This document shows, one piece after another, positions 35,921-46,849 of a stretch of 64,000 bases of DNA. The notes beneath the pieces were generated by a model, which was not told the origin of the DNA, ran no database searches, and saw only the letters and a list, made by a program, of their open reading frames with translations. This DNA comes from Rotaria socialis (taxonomy: Eukaryota; Rotifera; Eurotatoria; Philodinida; Philodinidae): NCBI GenBank assembly GCA_905331475.1, contig CAJNYU010002679.1, positions 28,847 to 92,846 on the forward strand, in the 5' to 3' direction. Both the position numbers and the translations under genes were made by a program. Positions within the stretch are counted from its first letter, which is position 1. Each line of letters starts with the position of its first letter.

Positions 35921-38900
35921 TGTGGAGGGTAAAACAATTATTATAATAAGTGGAATGAAAATGTGAATTGGCGTTCTTCTCTATGAATTTATATCGATAC
36001 GAAGCGAAGAAATTGAACAAGATAAAGCCGTCGAATATTTTTCGATTGTTTGTTTAGACAGACTGACCGCGGATATTTGGAAGAGAAGAAAAACAGCACA
36101 TGAAGAATGAAACAAAACAAATTGTGCAGACAAGTTTAAACGAGAAAACACCGAAAGATATCAGCTCTGCTATGTATTGATGTGAAAGAGATGCATGCAT
36201 CATTGCTTGTGCAAAATAGTCAAATCTATACGTTAAGTAATCATCGGTATCATTCATGCTATTTCACTGATTAACATATAAAAATAAATGATCATTATCA
36301 AATATAGATTACGATCAAAATTATTAACAAAAACATGGTGATCATATTTTAATGTTTCAACGTTTTCACAGTAGTATAACGATAATAAATGTATAAATTG
36401 ATTTTCCATTTTTCTCTAGGGGACAGAATACTTGTAAAGAAAAATTTTAAGATCTTTTCTAGAGATAAATCAGGTGTTTTCTGTCCAACGACGCGTCTTT
36501 TTACAAAAAAAAATATCTCATTTTTGGATAGTAGACATCAAGATTGCCATTGGTCGAATCCAAATCAGTAGAAAAAATATTCAATAAGATCGATATTGAA
36601 GTATATAGAGAATTTTCAATTCTACAAAATGTACTATTTCGGGTTTATAATATTTGAAAGTTGATGATCATAAAATGGAAAAATATGGAATTTTGGACTA
36701 GATGGTTGCACATTTGTTATCTTTTCGTCGATCTAAATCTAGTATGATTGACAAAATACTGAACTACCTGTTTGATTTGTTTCGGAATAGATTTAACGAT
36801 TTTCTTAAGTGACGACCATGGTTGTTCTACACAATAACATTAATCTGAATGGTTTCTAGTAATTTGTTTACCATTAATATTCAAGTTGAAAGAATTGTGT
36901 CACATGTGAAGTGGTCCAGATCGTTACAAAAATGCATAGACCGATATTGGACGGATCGATCACGGTGCATTCATTTTTCTTAAGGCAACAATCGATTATG
37001 AAATTGAAAATAATAATTTCTTTTTTCCGTCATTGATAAATCATGATAAACTTGTATTAGCAATAAACTAGAAAGTTTTCAGATGCTAAATGATCAGTAA
37101 TATGAATCAAAATTTTTTATAATTTTTCTTGGAAACTACCATTTTTTTTCTAGCGGTAAAACAATGCGTGCTATTACAATAGTTGCAGGTGAAATGTGCA
37201 AAAGAAAAATGAATAAGAAATATTATTTTCTATGAATGGAAAAAAATCAATGATTAATCAATGTCGATAAACTACTACTTATTTTAAATACGCAATACAA
37301 TATGAAATACGTGTGACGAATTTCAATACGCAAAAATATCAGTTTCAATGAGTACCTGAAATATAACCAGGTTAACACTTTTTGAAGGTTTAATCTGTTG
37401 TGCGTTTTTTTCCAGTTCTGTTTGCTTCTCGCATGAGGCACTTGTTTTTGAAAACATGGAGTGATTTTGAAAAAAGCAAAACGATGGATTACATTATCGA
37501 ATAATCTAACAACTGATCAAACAAAATCTGAGAAGAAATTCGGGACATTCTTTTTTTCATCAACATAAAAGACAGGATAGTATCAAGAAATGCTTTAATT
37601 AATTAAATTTTTATCTTTAGTACATTAAAAATACACAAAGCATAATTAAGAGTCGTGTGTCTTGTAAATGAAAATAAGAATGTACGCTAGTACGAGTTTA
37701 TAATCAAAAATTTCCTTTTTTGTTTATTCATGGTAGATCAAAAAATAATATTAGAAAATTCAAACGTTTTTTCCTCGCCTTCTCATTGTTATTGATTTCA
37801 TATTAAGTGTTTCAAAGTCTGAATTCAACTTTAAAAATAGTCAATTAAACATATATATTGATGATTATGGCAACGAATTATTCAGGCCATTACTAACTTT
37901 CAGATAGCAAGCGTTCGTTTTAATAGACCTGGCTGTTTTATATATGAATTCGATTCAATTTATTTCTATTATTATTTCTTTTTTACCACACGTTTGAAGA
38001 AAAGGATCGAACATTTTTAATAGACGGTGAAATTGTCCAAAATTCGACGGTAAGATTTAACGCATGATTTTTCAACCTGGAATATTAGAAGTACGTATAA
38101 CCATTGGTTAGCTTTCTACCTTCACGCAAAGTTGATACGGTAATATTAAATGTAATTTTTCTAATATGCATTGACTTTCATACTGATAGACAAAATATTA
38201 TGAGATGAATAGAGAAAATTTGAAATTTTAAAGTCTAGAAATTTATCTGAATTCCTAGTAAACTTTCAGCAGTGTATAACGGCTACCATCCGTACTAAAT
38301 AAGGCTCTCATATTTCTATATTTGTTTTACACTTAGACATAAATAAACTCAAAGCTCGCATTCAAAATTACATCAATATGTTATATTTCGCTGGTCAAAG
38401 AGAAGTTTTTCTAATAATAAAAATACAATGTCCTACTCCAAGTTTCCTTTGAAATACATAATAAGTCATGAAGGTTGTCTTTTCGAATGTGACATGCATG
38501 GCAATTTCAACCGTTATTGATAATTAGTAAAATCCCGAGATTCTTTCACTCTTGTTTTTAGATTAAAATAAACCTAATATGCAAGTTGACCGGTCACAGT
38601 TAGATAGATTGATGAAGAACATTTGAATTTGAGAAAAAGTAAAATTGCATAATTAGGCGAACGTGAATATCCGAGGCGTTTTCATGTGCGCAATGGCTGT
38701 TTATTTTCGATAATTGAAACTAACTAATTTCTTTTTCATATAATTAAAATTTTCTTTTAAAATTTTACTTTTGAAGATTAAACACAATTTCATTAAGAAT
38801 ATAAATAACTTGCCTAAAATTGTATTTCGCCGTTATTCTTCGATTTTGTTTTATTGTAGGTACGTTGACGAGGTAGGCCAACATTTATTTATATACTACT

Positions 38901-39189
38901 GAAAAATGAAATATTTTATTTTCATCATCGTAGCAGGCAAGATTATTTACAGTTATAGTTAGTATCAACAGAAAAATTCATCGTTTTAAGTCAATATAAG
39001 GAAATAATCTATATCTTGTCACGTCATGTTTTTTTTTTGTTTTTATAATATTAATATTATTCAACGACTACTAGACATACGAAACATAAACTTTCATAGA
39101 ACTTAAACGTACAGTCATCTTAACATCGAAACAAAAAAAATTTCAAATACAGACATACAAACTCATTTCAGCAGTCAAACCATATTGCA
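35921..39189. other. 3.3-kb intergenic stretch
   Basis: AT-rich throughout. A 67-codon open frame at 36257-36054 (-) contains a hydrophobic stretch but no supporting context. Nothing else recognised on either strand. Confidence 0.5.
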
Positions 39190-40456
39190 ATGCCAGTTTC
39201 AAAATTAGAGTTACTTCCCAATGAAATATTAACTGATTTGTTTGAAAAATATATGACCGGATCCGATATCGCAGTGGGTTTTGCCAATTTACAAAATCAA
39301 CGCTTCAATAGTCATATTTCTCAATGTCGACGATTTTATTTTGATGTTTTTATTTGTCGAAAAGATCATTTTACTTTGGCTCCTCGTCGTTTACCAGTTC
39401 ATTTGAAATGAATCGAAGAATTAACATTATCGGAGCAAAATAAACCTGGTTGTATTCATTCGTTCCTATCATTTCAGCCGACGTTTATTGGATTGAAAAG
39501 ACTCCGTAAATTTTATTTGAAATTCAATGGTGAAATCATTGATTGGCCATTCATTCAATGTATTATTATTACATTATTTTGTACATCTCCATTGGTACAC
39601 TTATTATAAAAGCAGTAAACACAGTTAATACAACTTCATTGAATTCTGTGATTCGTGATTTACTTGAAATGAAAAATATTAAAAAAATCACTTTAGTTTT
39701 TGATCATCACGGAAATAAATGGAATCGTATGACTGATATCTCAGTAAAGCTTGAATATTTTACAAGTTTTGATATATTATGTGAATTTCATGATTTACAA
39801 TCGATGTTTCAATGTACTCCTCGTCTGAAATAGTTTAACGTTCGCTTGACTATAGATCCGCGCCATAATCTTTATCATTTCTTAAATTGAACAAACAATG
39901 AAATCATATCAACGCTTTATCTTCAAACAGATATTTTATCTGTTGAACCAAAACATTTTCTCAGTTGGCAGAACATCTTAAAACTATGCCTGTGTTACGT
40001 CATTTAGAAATAAAAGCTCATAGTCCATTTCTGGACGCAAAAGTTTGGAAGTCTTTATTAAAACTATCATGATCCTTACTAGCAAAATTCATTCTCAAGA
40101 CAACAACAATGATTGTTTACAAGAGACAGAAATTGAAAACATTCTAGCAACATTCAATAATCGCTTTTGGAGAGCAAAGAAAAAATTTTATTTTATGATA
40201 ACAAAACATGATTGTTCAAATTAGAATAGATTCCATGCATCCAATGTACTACGTGATTTAAAAAATGAAGATAATCAACCAGTCACAAAATTTTAGACAG
40301 TACCTTCGCTTAACCATGTTGATATTATTCAAACAAATAAAATAACGAGCCTGGGTGTCACTGATTTTCTCAAATCTTTATCAAACGATTATTATTTGAA
40401 TAATCTCAAGTATCTTGTAATTTATCGTCTAGATGATGATCTGCTTCGATAGATAC
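39190..40456 (+). pseudogene. F-box protein relic
   Basis: Opens with a clear F-box start (LELLPNEILTDLFEKYM...FANLQNQRFN), a type greatly expanded in bdelloids. The frame is then broken by a stop after residue 73. Homology-like coding sequence continues in shifting frames (for example IGLKRLRKFYLKFN at ~39490 and a leucine-rich stretch at ~40370-40430) with many stops and frameshifts. The 3' end is cut by the CCTGCC-rich repeat at 40457. Known role of intact members: substrate receptor in an SCF ubiquitin ligase. This copy is dead. Confidence 0.75.
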
Positions 40457-40548
40457 CAGAGGTCCAAACAAGCCTACTTTTCCTGGGCCTGGCCTGCCTA
40501 TGACAGGCTATCAGCCTCTCCAGCCTGCCTGGCCTGTCTGTTGAGGCG
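40457..40548 (+). repeat. GC-rich CCTGCC repeat, copy A
   Basis: Begins CAGAGGTCCAAACA, then runs of CCTGCCT and TATGACAGGC. The same start and wording appear in reverse orientation at 45943-46038. The base composition is far from the AT-rich surroundings. A fragment (GGGCCTGCCTAC) is also seen near 41115. Confidence 0.65.
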
Positions 40549-43051
40549 TGTACGTTTTTTTGCATAATAATATGAGAATAATAATTGAGTGAAAAGTAGT
40601 AAGCTGTCATTATAAAAAGACAAGGAAGTTACGGACATCAAAATAACATGATTTAGCAAAAGATCGATCGATTTAATGCAATATGTAACTGCTGAATAGA
40701 TACAAAAAAATAAAATTGACATTTAGAAAAAATTCTGTTTTCGAGTAAAAATCATTGCAATGCATTTGATGCACTAGTTAAACAGGACAAACTAAGTACG
40801 AACATGTTATGATGGTAAAACTATGACTCTGCAACATTAGATTTGGTCAATTCTTTACGCAGAATTTTAATAATAGCCAACTAAGAATGGTGACTAGTAA
40901 CTTACAAAAACACACAGATAAGCTAAATACATAAATGCAGAATCAGCAATGCAGTAACACTCTATTACTAGTCATGATTGTGCTGCGTCCAATTGTTAAA
41001 ATATCGTTTCTCATCTCCCAGAGCAAAATCCTTCGTATTACAATTTTATACTTACATTTCCTGCTCAGAGAATGAAGTTTTTTATTGAAAATTTGAAAAT
41101 AATGATAAGCAGAGGGCCTGCCTACTTTAAGTACCCATGAAAAAAACGATAATAATACAACTGAAAAATATTATTTTTATTCGATAAAATAAAGATCAAC
41201 ACAGTACTGTCCCAGTTGTTTTTCTCATTCTATGACTCATTCAAATAGACTAGAAAATGATATGTATTGTATGAATTAAGAACTTACAAAAAGCACGAAT
41301 ATAATTGGCGATAAGTCGTGGAACACTGATGAACAACAAAAAATTGTTTCATTTTCTAAACCTACTCTAATGTCTCTAGACTATTTTTACAAAAGTTCAT
41401 TTGCGTAATCGCTATTTCTGAAGTAAGTAACAGAAAAGTTTTTCCATTCGGCACTATTGCCTAGGAAATATTTTGAATAATTAAAAGAGTATAAGCTTAT
41501 TATTGTAGTACTGAACTTTAACGACAACTTTTATCAAATAATGTTCTTCACTTAAAAGAGCATTAATAATGTAAGGTAAGATATATCTTATTACTATTCA
41601 TTCGAATTCACTTGAAAACAAGTGGTGTGAATTGTTTCAATTTCATTTACTAGTCGTCATGATATAGCATAAGGTCAGCTGCTCACAGTAGTTTACGTAT
41701 TCTTTTTTTATTCATAACATATAATCTGAAGATAGTTGCATTCTAAGGCAAGTCAATTCATATTCGAATTGCAGGGATACATCCAAATGATGTAATATAA
41801 GTGTCTTTTAAAACAAACAAAGTCGTTCATTGTAGAATATGAAAAACTTGTGTGATTTCCACATTATTACGTGCTCTTTCTGTCGTCTGTAATCTTCAGT
41901 ATATTTTTAATTGCGGGAAAATCTTATTCACGCATTCTCAGTCGTCCCAAACCTATACGATCCATTCGGAAGTGTTCATATTGATATCGTATTTTTATAA
42001 ATGACTTCAAATCACAATATTGTATAATTTTCCTCTTGAAAACGTTGATGAACATGAAAACGCACTTCAACAATGAGAATCAAACCAAGAGCTATTTTTA
42101 AATTACAAGTTTGAGAAATTATTACAGCAGTTCTCTAGAACAGAAGCTCATCTTATATTAGAAAATTTCCTGTAAGTAGTTCAACAACGTATAGCAGAAG
42201 ATCACAAGTTTACATTGGTTGTCAATTTTCTATGCTACTATTTTTGTCAGGTATAGACGTGTTATTGTTACGCTTCTTCCCTTTTTCTTTCTTTTCCCCT
42301 GAATCGAAATTCCTAAGCCCGATACAAGTATCATGATAAAATGCCAGACAAGCATAACTATCCTCGACGTGATACTATTAATGAGGATAAAATATTGTTT
42401 ATGGGATGTGAGATTAGCTCTTGCCATAATAGGTATTTTGCTTTTATCTTCCTAAAATTAAGATCGAATAAGCAATAGAAAATGATTTTTGCAACAGATA
42501 AAAACACAAAAGACCTATTCTTACAAAAAGATATGTTAATGGATATTCTTTCTTATTACCAGCACATCACTGCGTCATGTTGTTACGGGCTTACCCTCAC
42601 ATATTATTATGTTATTTCTTTTCTTCTTCTATCTAGTCACCCACCACATCTATCGTCATATATATAAATTTATAAATATATATGTTGTCTTCTCAACGGA
42701 GAAGAGAGAGATATATATGTGTGTATACAACATGTTATTTGTTTTGTAGTTAGTTTTTCGATTTCCAATAAACAAGAAGGGAGAACAACGAATCCCCTAA
42801 TACATATATAATATGATTGAAGAAACAATCGAATGCACGGAGAAGCATATGCAAAAATGTCTTCTTTATAGTTCATTCTGATCCTTAGTTTAACTTCTTT
42901 TCGTGAAATACTCGCCTAAAATTAAAGCATAAACTATCAAAAGAAGTTTCTTTATTATTTTTTTTAATCTTTAAATTATTAAAAATTATTCTTTTTGCTT
43001 GAATAAAAACTATTATTTATCTTTATTTCAGAAAGAAAAAGATTTTATTTA
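40549..43051. other. Intergenic, decayed sequence
   Basis: AT-rich. Around 42030-42240 short coding-like pieces occur with stops between them and may be an old gene relic; I cannot assign it. No intact gene. Confidence 0.4.
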
Positions 43052-43053
43052 TA

Positions 43054-43399
43054 CCCAGGTGAATCAATCCGATACCGAATCCCATCGGATTCTATGGGGT
43101 CCTACCATCCGACGAAATCCCGTTGGATTCCTGGTTGAGGAATCAATGTCGAATCCGACAGTCGTATTTCCAAGGATATCCGATTGTCGGAACCAATGAA
43201 ATCCGAAGCATTCCGGTTCTGATTGACGGTTACTGTCGGATTTTATTAGTTTCCAATATTAGGATCCGATATCGATTCCGGAACCAGGAATCCGACGATA
43301 ATCCGATAGTTTCCTTGCGCCTTCCGAAGAGCTCCGTCGGATTCCAATAGGAACCGATCGGAATTCATCGGATCCTAGACTAGGATTCATTCTCCTGGG
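43054..43399. mobile_element. 346-bp MITE, TA target, packed with GGATTC/TCGGAT words
   Basis: Ends are CCCAGGTGAATCAATCC and, in reverse complement, CCCAGGAGAATGAATCC (two mismatches). TA sits on both outer sides (43052-43053 and 43400-43401). TA duplication points to the Tc1/mariner group. The interior is built from many short copies of ATCCGA/TCGGAT and GGATTC in both orientations, so it should fold extensively. It encodes nothing convincing, although it stays open in more than one frame. Confidence 0.8.
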
Positions 43400-43401
43400 T
43401 A

Positions 43402-43989
43402 TCTATTTATTCTTATAACTAGAATCCGAAATAATATATGATTCCTAGATGAGCATAGGCATGCGATAGTTTTGGTGGTATATCGAGTTTGATTGTGATA
43501 TTCTTCTGAATATGTAATGAAAAAAGGGATACTAAATTCAAAAGAAATAAAAACTTTTATCAAGATCTTAATATTTTGTGAAATACACATTCTGTTAAGG
43601 GGTGTTACTCTAACTTGCCCTGTTCTGCGATGGTCTTTATAAAGGATGCATAATAATAGGAAAAAAGAATAGATATTTTCGAAAATACTTCTTCGTTTTC
43701 CTTCTCTGTATTTAATACAAATATCTTTCATTTAATCTTTTGTTCCCTTCATGAGGTCGAGTGATAATCAGCAAAAGCTGGAGAATCGTTTATGCATGAT
43801 TTTTCTCTAAAAATCTACCTTGTATTTCAGTAGCATAGTATCACCTATTTCAATATATCAATCGTTAACTATAATCTAACTCATTTATAAGCTTTTTCTT
43901 TCCAGAACACATGGGTGATATTCAAGCAATCCGGAACGATGTAATAGTTTACGAATGCATCACATCATAAGCATCAGTATTTCGTTTAG
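43402..43989. other. Intergenic between MITE and coiled-coil relic
   Basis: AT-rich with nothing firmly recognised. A possible start (ATGGGTGATATTC at ~43912) after a ttccag site may belong to the relic downstream. Confidence 0.4.
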
Positions 43990-44550
43990 ATCGTGCGAAA
44001 TAATGGAGAAATAACGCGTATTGAAGGAGAGTTGTCACAACAACAAAGTAATTTGAATAATTCCAATCGTCGTGATGGTGAAAAACGAATTATTGAACAA
44101 CGCCCCAGGCCCAAGAAAACGGTGCGCAAATGGCCGTAAAAGACGTAAAAACGGTATAAAACGTTGAAAAACGGCGCCGTTTTCCGGCAGCTCGGAAAAC
44201 AACGAATATATTGTTAAAAACGATGACCGCTTTCTAGCGGAAAAAACGGTCCGTAAAACGAGTAGACGAATTACGGTGAAATAAGGTAAAAATTAACGCC
44301 TTATTATACCATTTTATAGCCGCTTCAGGCCTGTTAAGATGATCGTTCCGGCGGTCGGAATGATTGTCCTGGGGCATTCATGATTTAAAGCAACAAAAAC
44401 AAGACTACTTAATAGCTAATGAAATGTTAGAGCGAGAGATCAGAGTATGGAATATCTTCCATCAAATATATCCAAATACTAATTTTTGCTTTTTTTTAGT
44501 TCAAATACAAAATCAATTGGCAATGGGAAATAAAGAAAATAATTACTAAT
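43990..44550 (+). pseudogene. Coiled-coil gene relic split by a transposable element
   Basis: After a cgtttag acceptor (ending 43989) a frame reads IVRNNGEITRIEGELSQQQS and on to KRIIEQ at 44100. It is then interrupted by the ACGG-rich element. It resumes after 44375 as IHDLKQQKQDYLIANEML..., a Glu/Gln/Leu-rich coiled coil, then a GTATGG donor at 44445 and a tttttttag acceptor at 44499. Removing 44101-44375 (275 nt) joins the two halves in frame, which supports insertion into an exon. The original gene is not recognised. Confidence 0.55.
44102..44375. mobile_element. ACGG/CCGT-rich inverted-repeat element, inserted in an exon
   Basis: Bounded by GCCCCAGG and CCTGGGGC. The inside is dense in AAACGG, CCGTTT and GTAAAACG, with a strong central palindrome (ACGGCGCCGT). 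No coding capacity. I find no target duplication; the flanks are CAAC and ATTC. Confidence 0.6.
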
Positions 44551-44694
44551 TATTAATGTAAAAACTTGTCGTGCCTTTTTATCTATTCTTATTAATGTGA
44601 ATGAACACTATCGATTATCTCATTGATCAATTGTCACAAATAAACTATTCTTTTTTTTTGATTGTATTACAAAAAGGATAGAATAAAAATCAAT

Positions 44695-45280
44695 TTACAG
44701 CAAAGGAAAGTAAATGTAAAAGTCCTTCGAACCAACAATTTCTCTCCAAGTTGTTAATCGTGTCACTTTGACACAATTGCGCCGTGTTAGTTCTCTTGTG
44801 AGATCTTCTGTTACAACTCTTAAATCTTCATATCGAACATGTAATTCAGTTAAGGAAGGTAGATGCGTTTTGGTTTCATCTAACAACTGTTCTACATAGT
44901 TAGTGTCTACTCTCGTAATGTCAAGGAAGAAAGTCAGATGAGGATATTCAACTATTTTATGTGATGCGACGTTGTCAGTTGATTTCTTCGAATTATGTGA
45001 ATGCAGTGAAAGATCGGTAACATAGAAGCGTTGTAATCTTGGAAAAGCTTGAGCTATTCGTAAGAAGAATTCATGTTCAAGTGGAACCACATCATGTACC
45101 CTTAATTCGATGACATTTTTGAATACAGTGTTTGAAAACATATTACCAATACCCAGGAGCTTGGTAAACTCAAAAGGAAGCGTAAAAACATGATGTATAG
45201 CTGTGTTAACAGAAAACGAAACAATATTCGATACTTCTTGATATCCTCCCGGTCGAAGAAAACGATCAGTAAACGGTTGT
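44695..45280 (-). pseudogene. C-terminal fragment of a bdelloid F-box/LRR-like protein
   Basis: An open frame of ~195 residues that begins inside the neighbouring element, so its 5' part is missing. It shows the leucine-rich C-terminal pattern of bdelloid F-box proteins (AFPRLQRFYVTDLSLHSH, PHLTFFLDITRVDTNYVEQL, LPSLTELHVRYEDLRVVT). The frame is intact to its stop at 44695. The F-box itself is absent, so it is most likely a truncated relic, although a promoter capture cannot be ruled out. Confidence 0.65.
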
Positions 45281-45555
45281 ATACGATACAAATACGGCCC
45301 GTTTTACGTGCCGTATTTTCCCCGTATAGCAGGGGCAGTAATACGGCTGTATGTTCTATAGAATACGATAATATTACGCCGACTTTACGAGGTTTTACGG
45401 CTGATATACGGTGTCCATGTATGGCCGTAATACTGCCCCTGTTAAAACGCCTTAATACGGCTTAAAACGACCGTTTTACGACGGAATACGATGCAAAAAC
45501 GACCGTTTACGATAATGTTACGCCGGTTTACGGTGGTCCGTTTTGATCGACCTGA
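45281..45555. mobile_element. ACGG/CCGT-rich element with nested MITE
   Basis: The outer ends resemble each other in inverted orientation (CGATACAAATACGG against CGATCAAAACGG). Nested inside is a 114-bp unit (45329-45442) with 18-bp TIRs: CAGGGGCAGTAATACGGC on the left, and the same with one change on the right (45424-45441). The unit is flanked by TA. The outer wording matches the gap edge at 23.9 kb and the 44.1-kb element. It truncates the F-box fragment. Confidence 0.65.
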
Positions 45556-46692
45556 AGTTGCATTATCATGTAATTGCATCCTTTGCACCCCTATAGGAAA
45601 ATAATGCATTGTGATTTCCATTATTTCGTAAAATCGGCTACATGGGTGATGCTTGTGTTAAAGGAGAAAGTTCAATATTTGGTATTAAACACAATGTACG
45701 AATGAGATCTTGTTGTAAAATAGAACCCTAGCTTTTCGAAACTATTTTATCTAGATCATCACTTAGTTTAAAAAGACCAGAGATAAACGCGTGCTTTATC
45801 AGATTAAAAGATCGTAAGTATAGCACACTGATCGTGACAAAAAATCAAGAACTACAATGTATTGATCGAGTATGTATCTCGTGGTATGATAATATCAACA
45901 ACAATTCTACACAGGTACTTAATGTTAATGACTAGTTAAAAGCAGCCTGCCTGATCTGACCTGCCTGTCACATGACAGACTCTAAAATCTAGGCCTGTGC
46001 CTGTCACAGGCAGGCTTGACGGTCTGTTTGGAGCTCTGATACGTACATTGTCATCATGTGTTAGAAATATTGTTTCACTTCAAATTGAATAAAAACTTTT
46101 ACTTGTTAATTAAAATGTTTCTTTATTTTAACGGAGATAATTAAATAAAACATATTGATATATTGGCGAATGAACATAGTTTTAATAGAAAAGATGTTAG
46201 GATTATTTCGAAATGATTTGCTTCCTTGGAAAAAATAGTTGTCAATACAATTAGATTACTCAACCTTCTATTAACAAAGAACTCGCTACGATAACTTTGA
46301 TTTCTAGCATCCAAAGTGATTAATTTCCAAATTTCATTGTCTGATAATCGTAATCAAAATTTACTCGATGAACATTTACGAAGAAAATTTCCAAGTTCGT
46401 TTAAGCGTAAAACTGACTTGATGACAATTTGGACTGACCAATTTTACTCAAATGGATACTGGAGAAAGGCTGTTTAGAAACTTTTTAAATAGCAAACAAT
46501 ATATTTCGTAAATTCTTTTTTTTGGTTATCGCATATCTTATCAATATAAAATAAATAACGATTTATCTTTCATTGCTGGTGACATTTATTAAAATAAATA
46601 GAAAATTATAAAACTGACAACGGATAAATTTTTTCTTACTAATTCCATCAAGATCTATTCGAGAGTTTTAACGCGCTAAAAATTCCTCGAAA
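45556..46692. other. Decayed coding-like sequence and the deiodinase 3' flank
   Basis: On the + strand, pieces such as EINACFIRLKDRKYSTLIVT (~45782-45842) and LLDEHLRRKFPSSFKRKT (~46360-46410) look like fragments of a lost gene. They are interrupted by stops and by the CCTGCC repeat at 45943. On the minus strand a polyadenylation signal AATAAA at 46590-46585 can serve the deiodinase gene. Confidence 0.4.
45943..46038 (-). repeat. GC-rich CCTGCC repeat, copy B (inverted)
   Basis: Reverse complement begins CAGAGCTCCAAACA and contains CCTGCCTGTGACAGGC, matching copy A at 40457 in order and spacing. Like copy A it lies inside a coding relic. Confidence 0.6.
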
Positions 46693-46771
46693 GTTGAACA
46701 TATATTTATCAAACAATGAATATTCACAAAATGTGATTTTAATTCATAGTTATCATTGAGTTATGTTAAAC
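46693..46771 (-). promoter_or_regulatory. SECIS element (type II) in the deiodinase 3' UTR
   Basis: Read 5' to 3' on the minus strand. Helix I pairs GTTTAACATA with TATGTTCAAC (one mismatch). After an internal loop comes the 5' quartet strand ATGA (46756-46753). Helix II pairs AACTATGAAT with ATTCATTGTT (one mismatch). The apical part has an unpaired AAAA, then a mini-helix TCACA/TGTGA. The 3' quartet strand is TGAT (46711-46708). This is the full plan of a eukaryotic type II SECIS: non-Watson-Crick quartet, unpaired AA after helix II, extra apical helix. It starts 78 nt after the TAA stop. Known role: recruits SBP2/eEFSec so that UGA is read as selenocysteine. Confidence 0.85.
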
Positions 46772-46849
46772 TTGTGTTTTAATTGAGGATTCTCAAATAG
46801 ATCGATAGGAAATAGAAAGAAGAAAGCCGTTGTCTGATCTATCAACATG

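Noticed and set aside
36054..36257. 67-codon minus-strand frame with a hydrophobic patch
   Set aside because: No signal peptide logic, no homologue in mind and no splice partner; likely chance in AT-rich DNA.
43387..43731. 114-codon minus-strand frame overlapping a MITE end
   Set aside because: Starts inside low-complexity sequence and ends within the MITE terminus; no recognisable protein.
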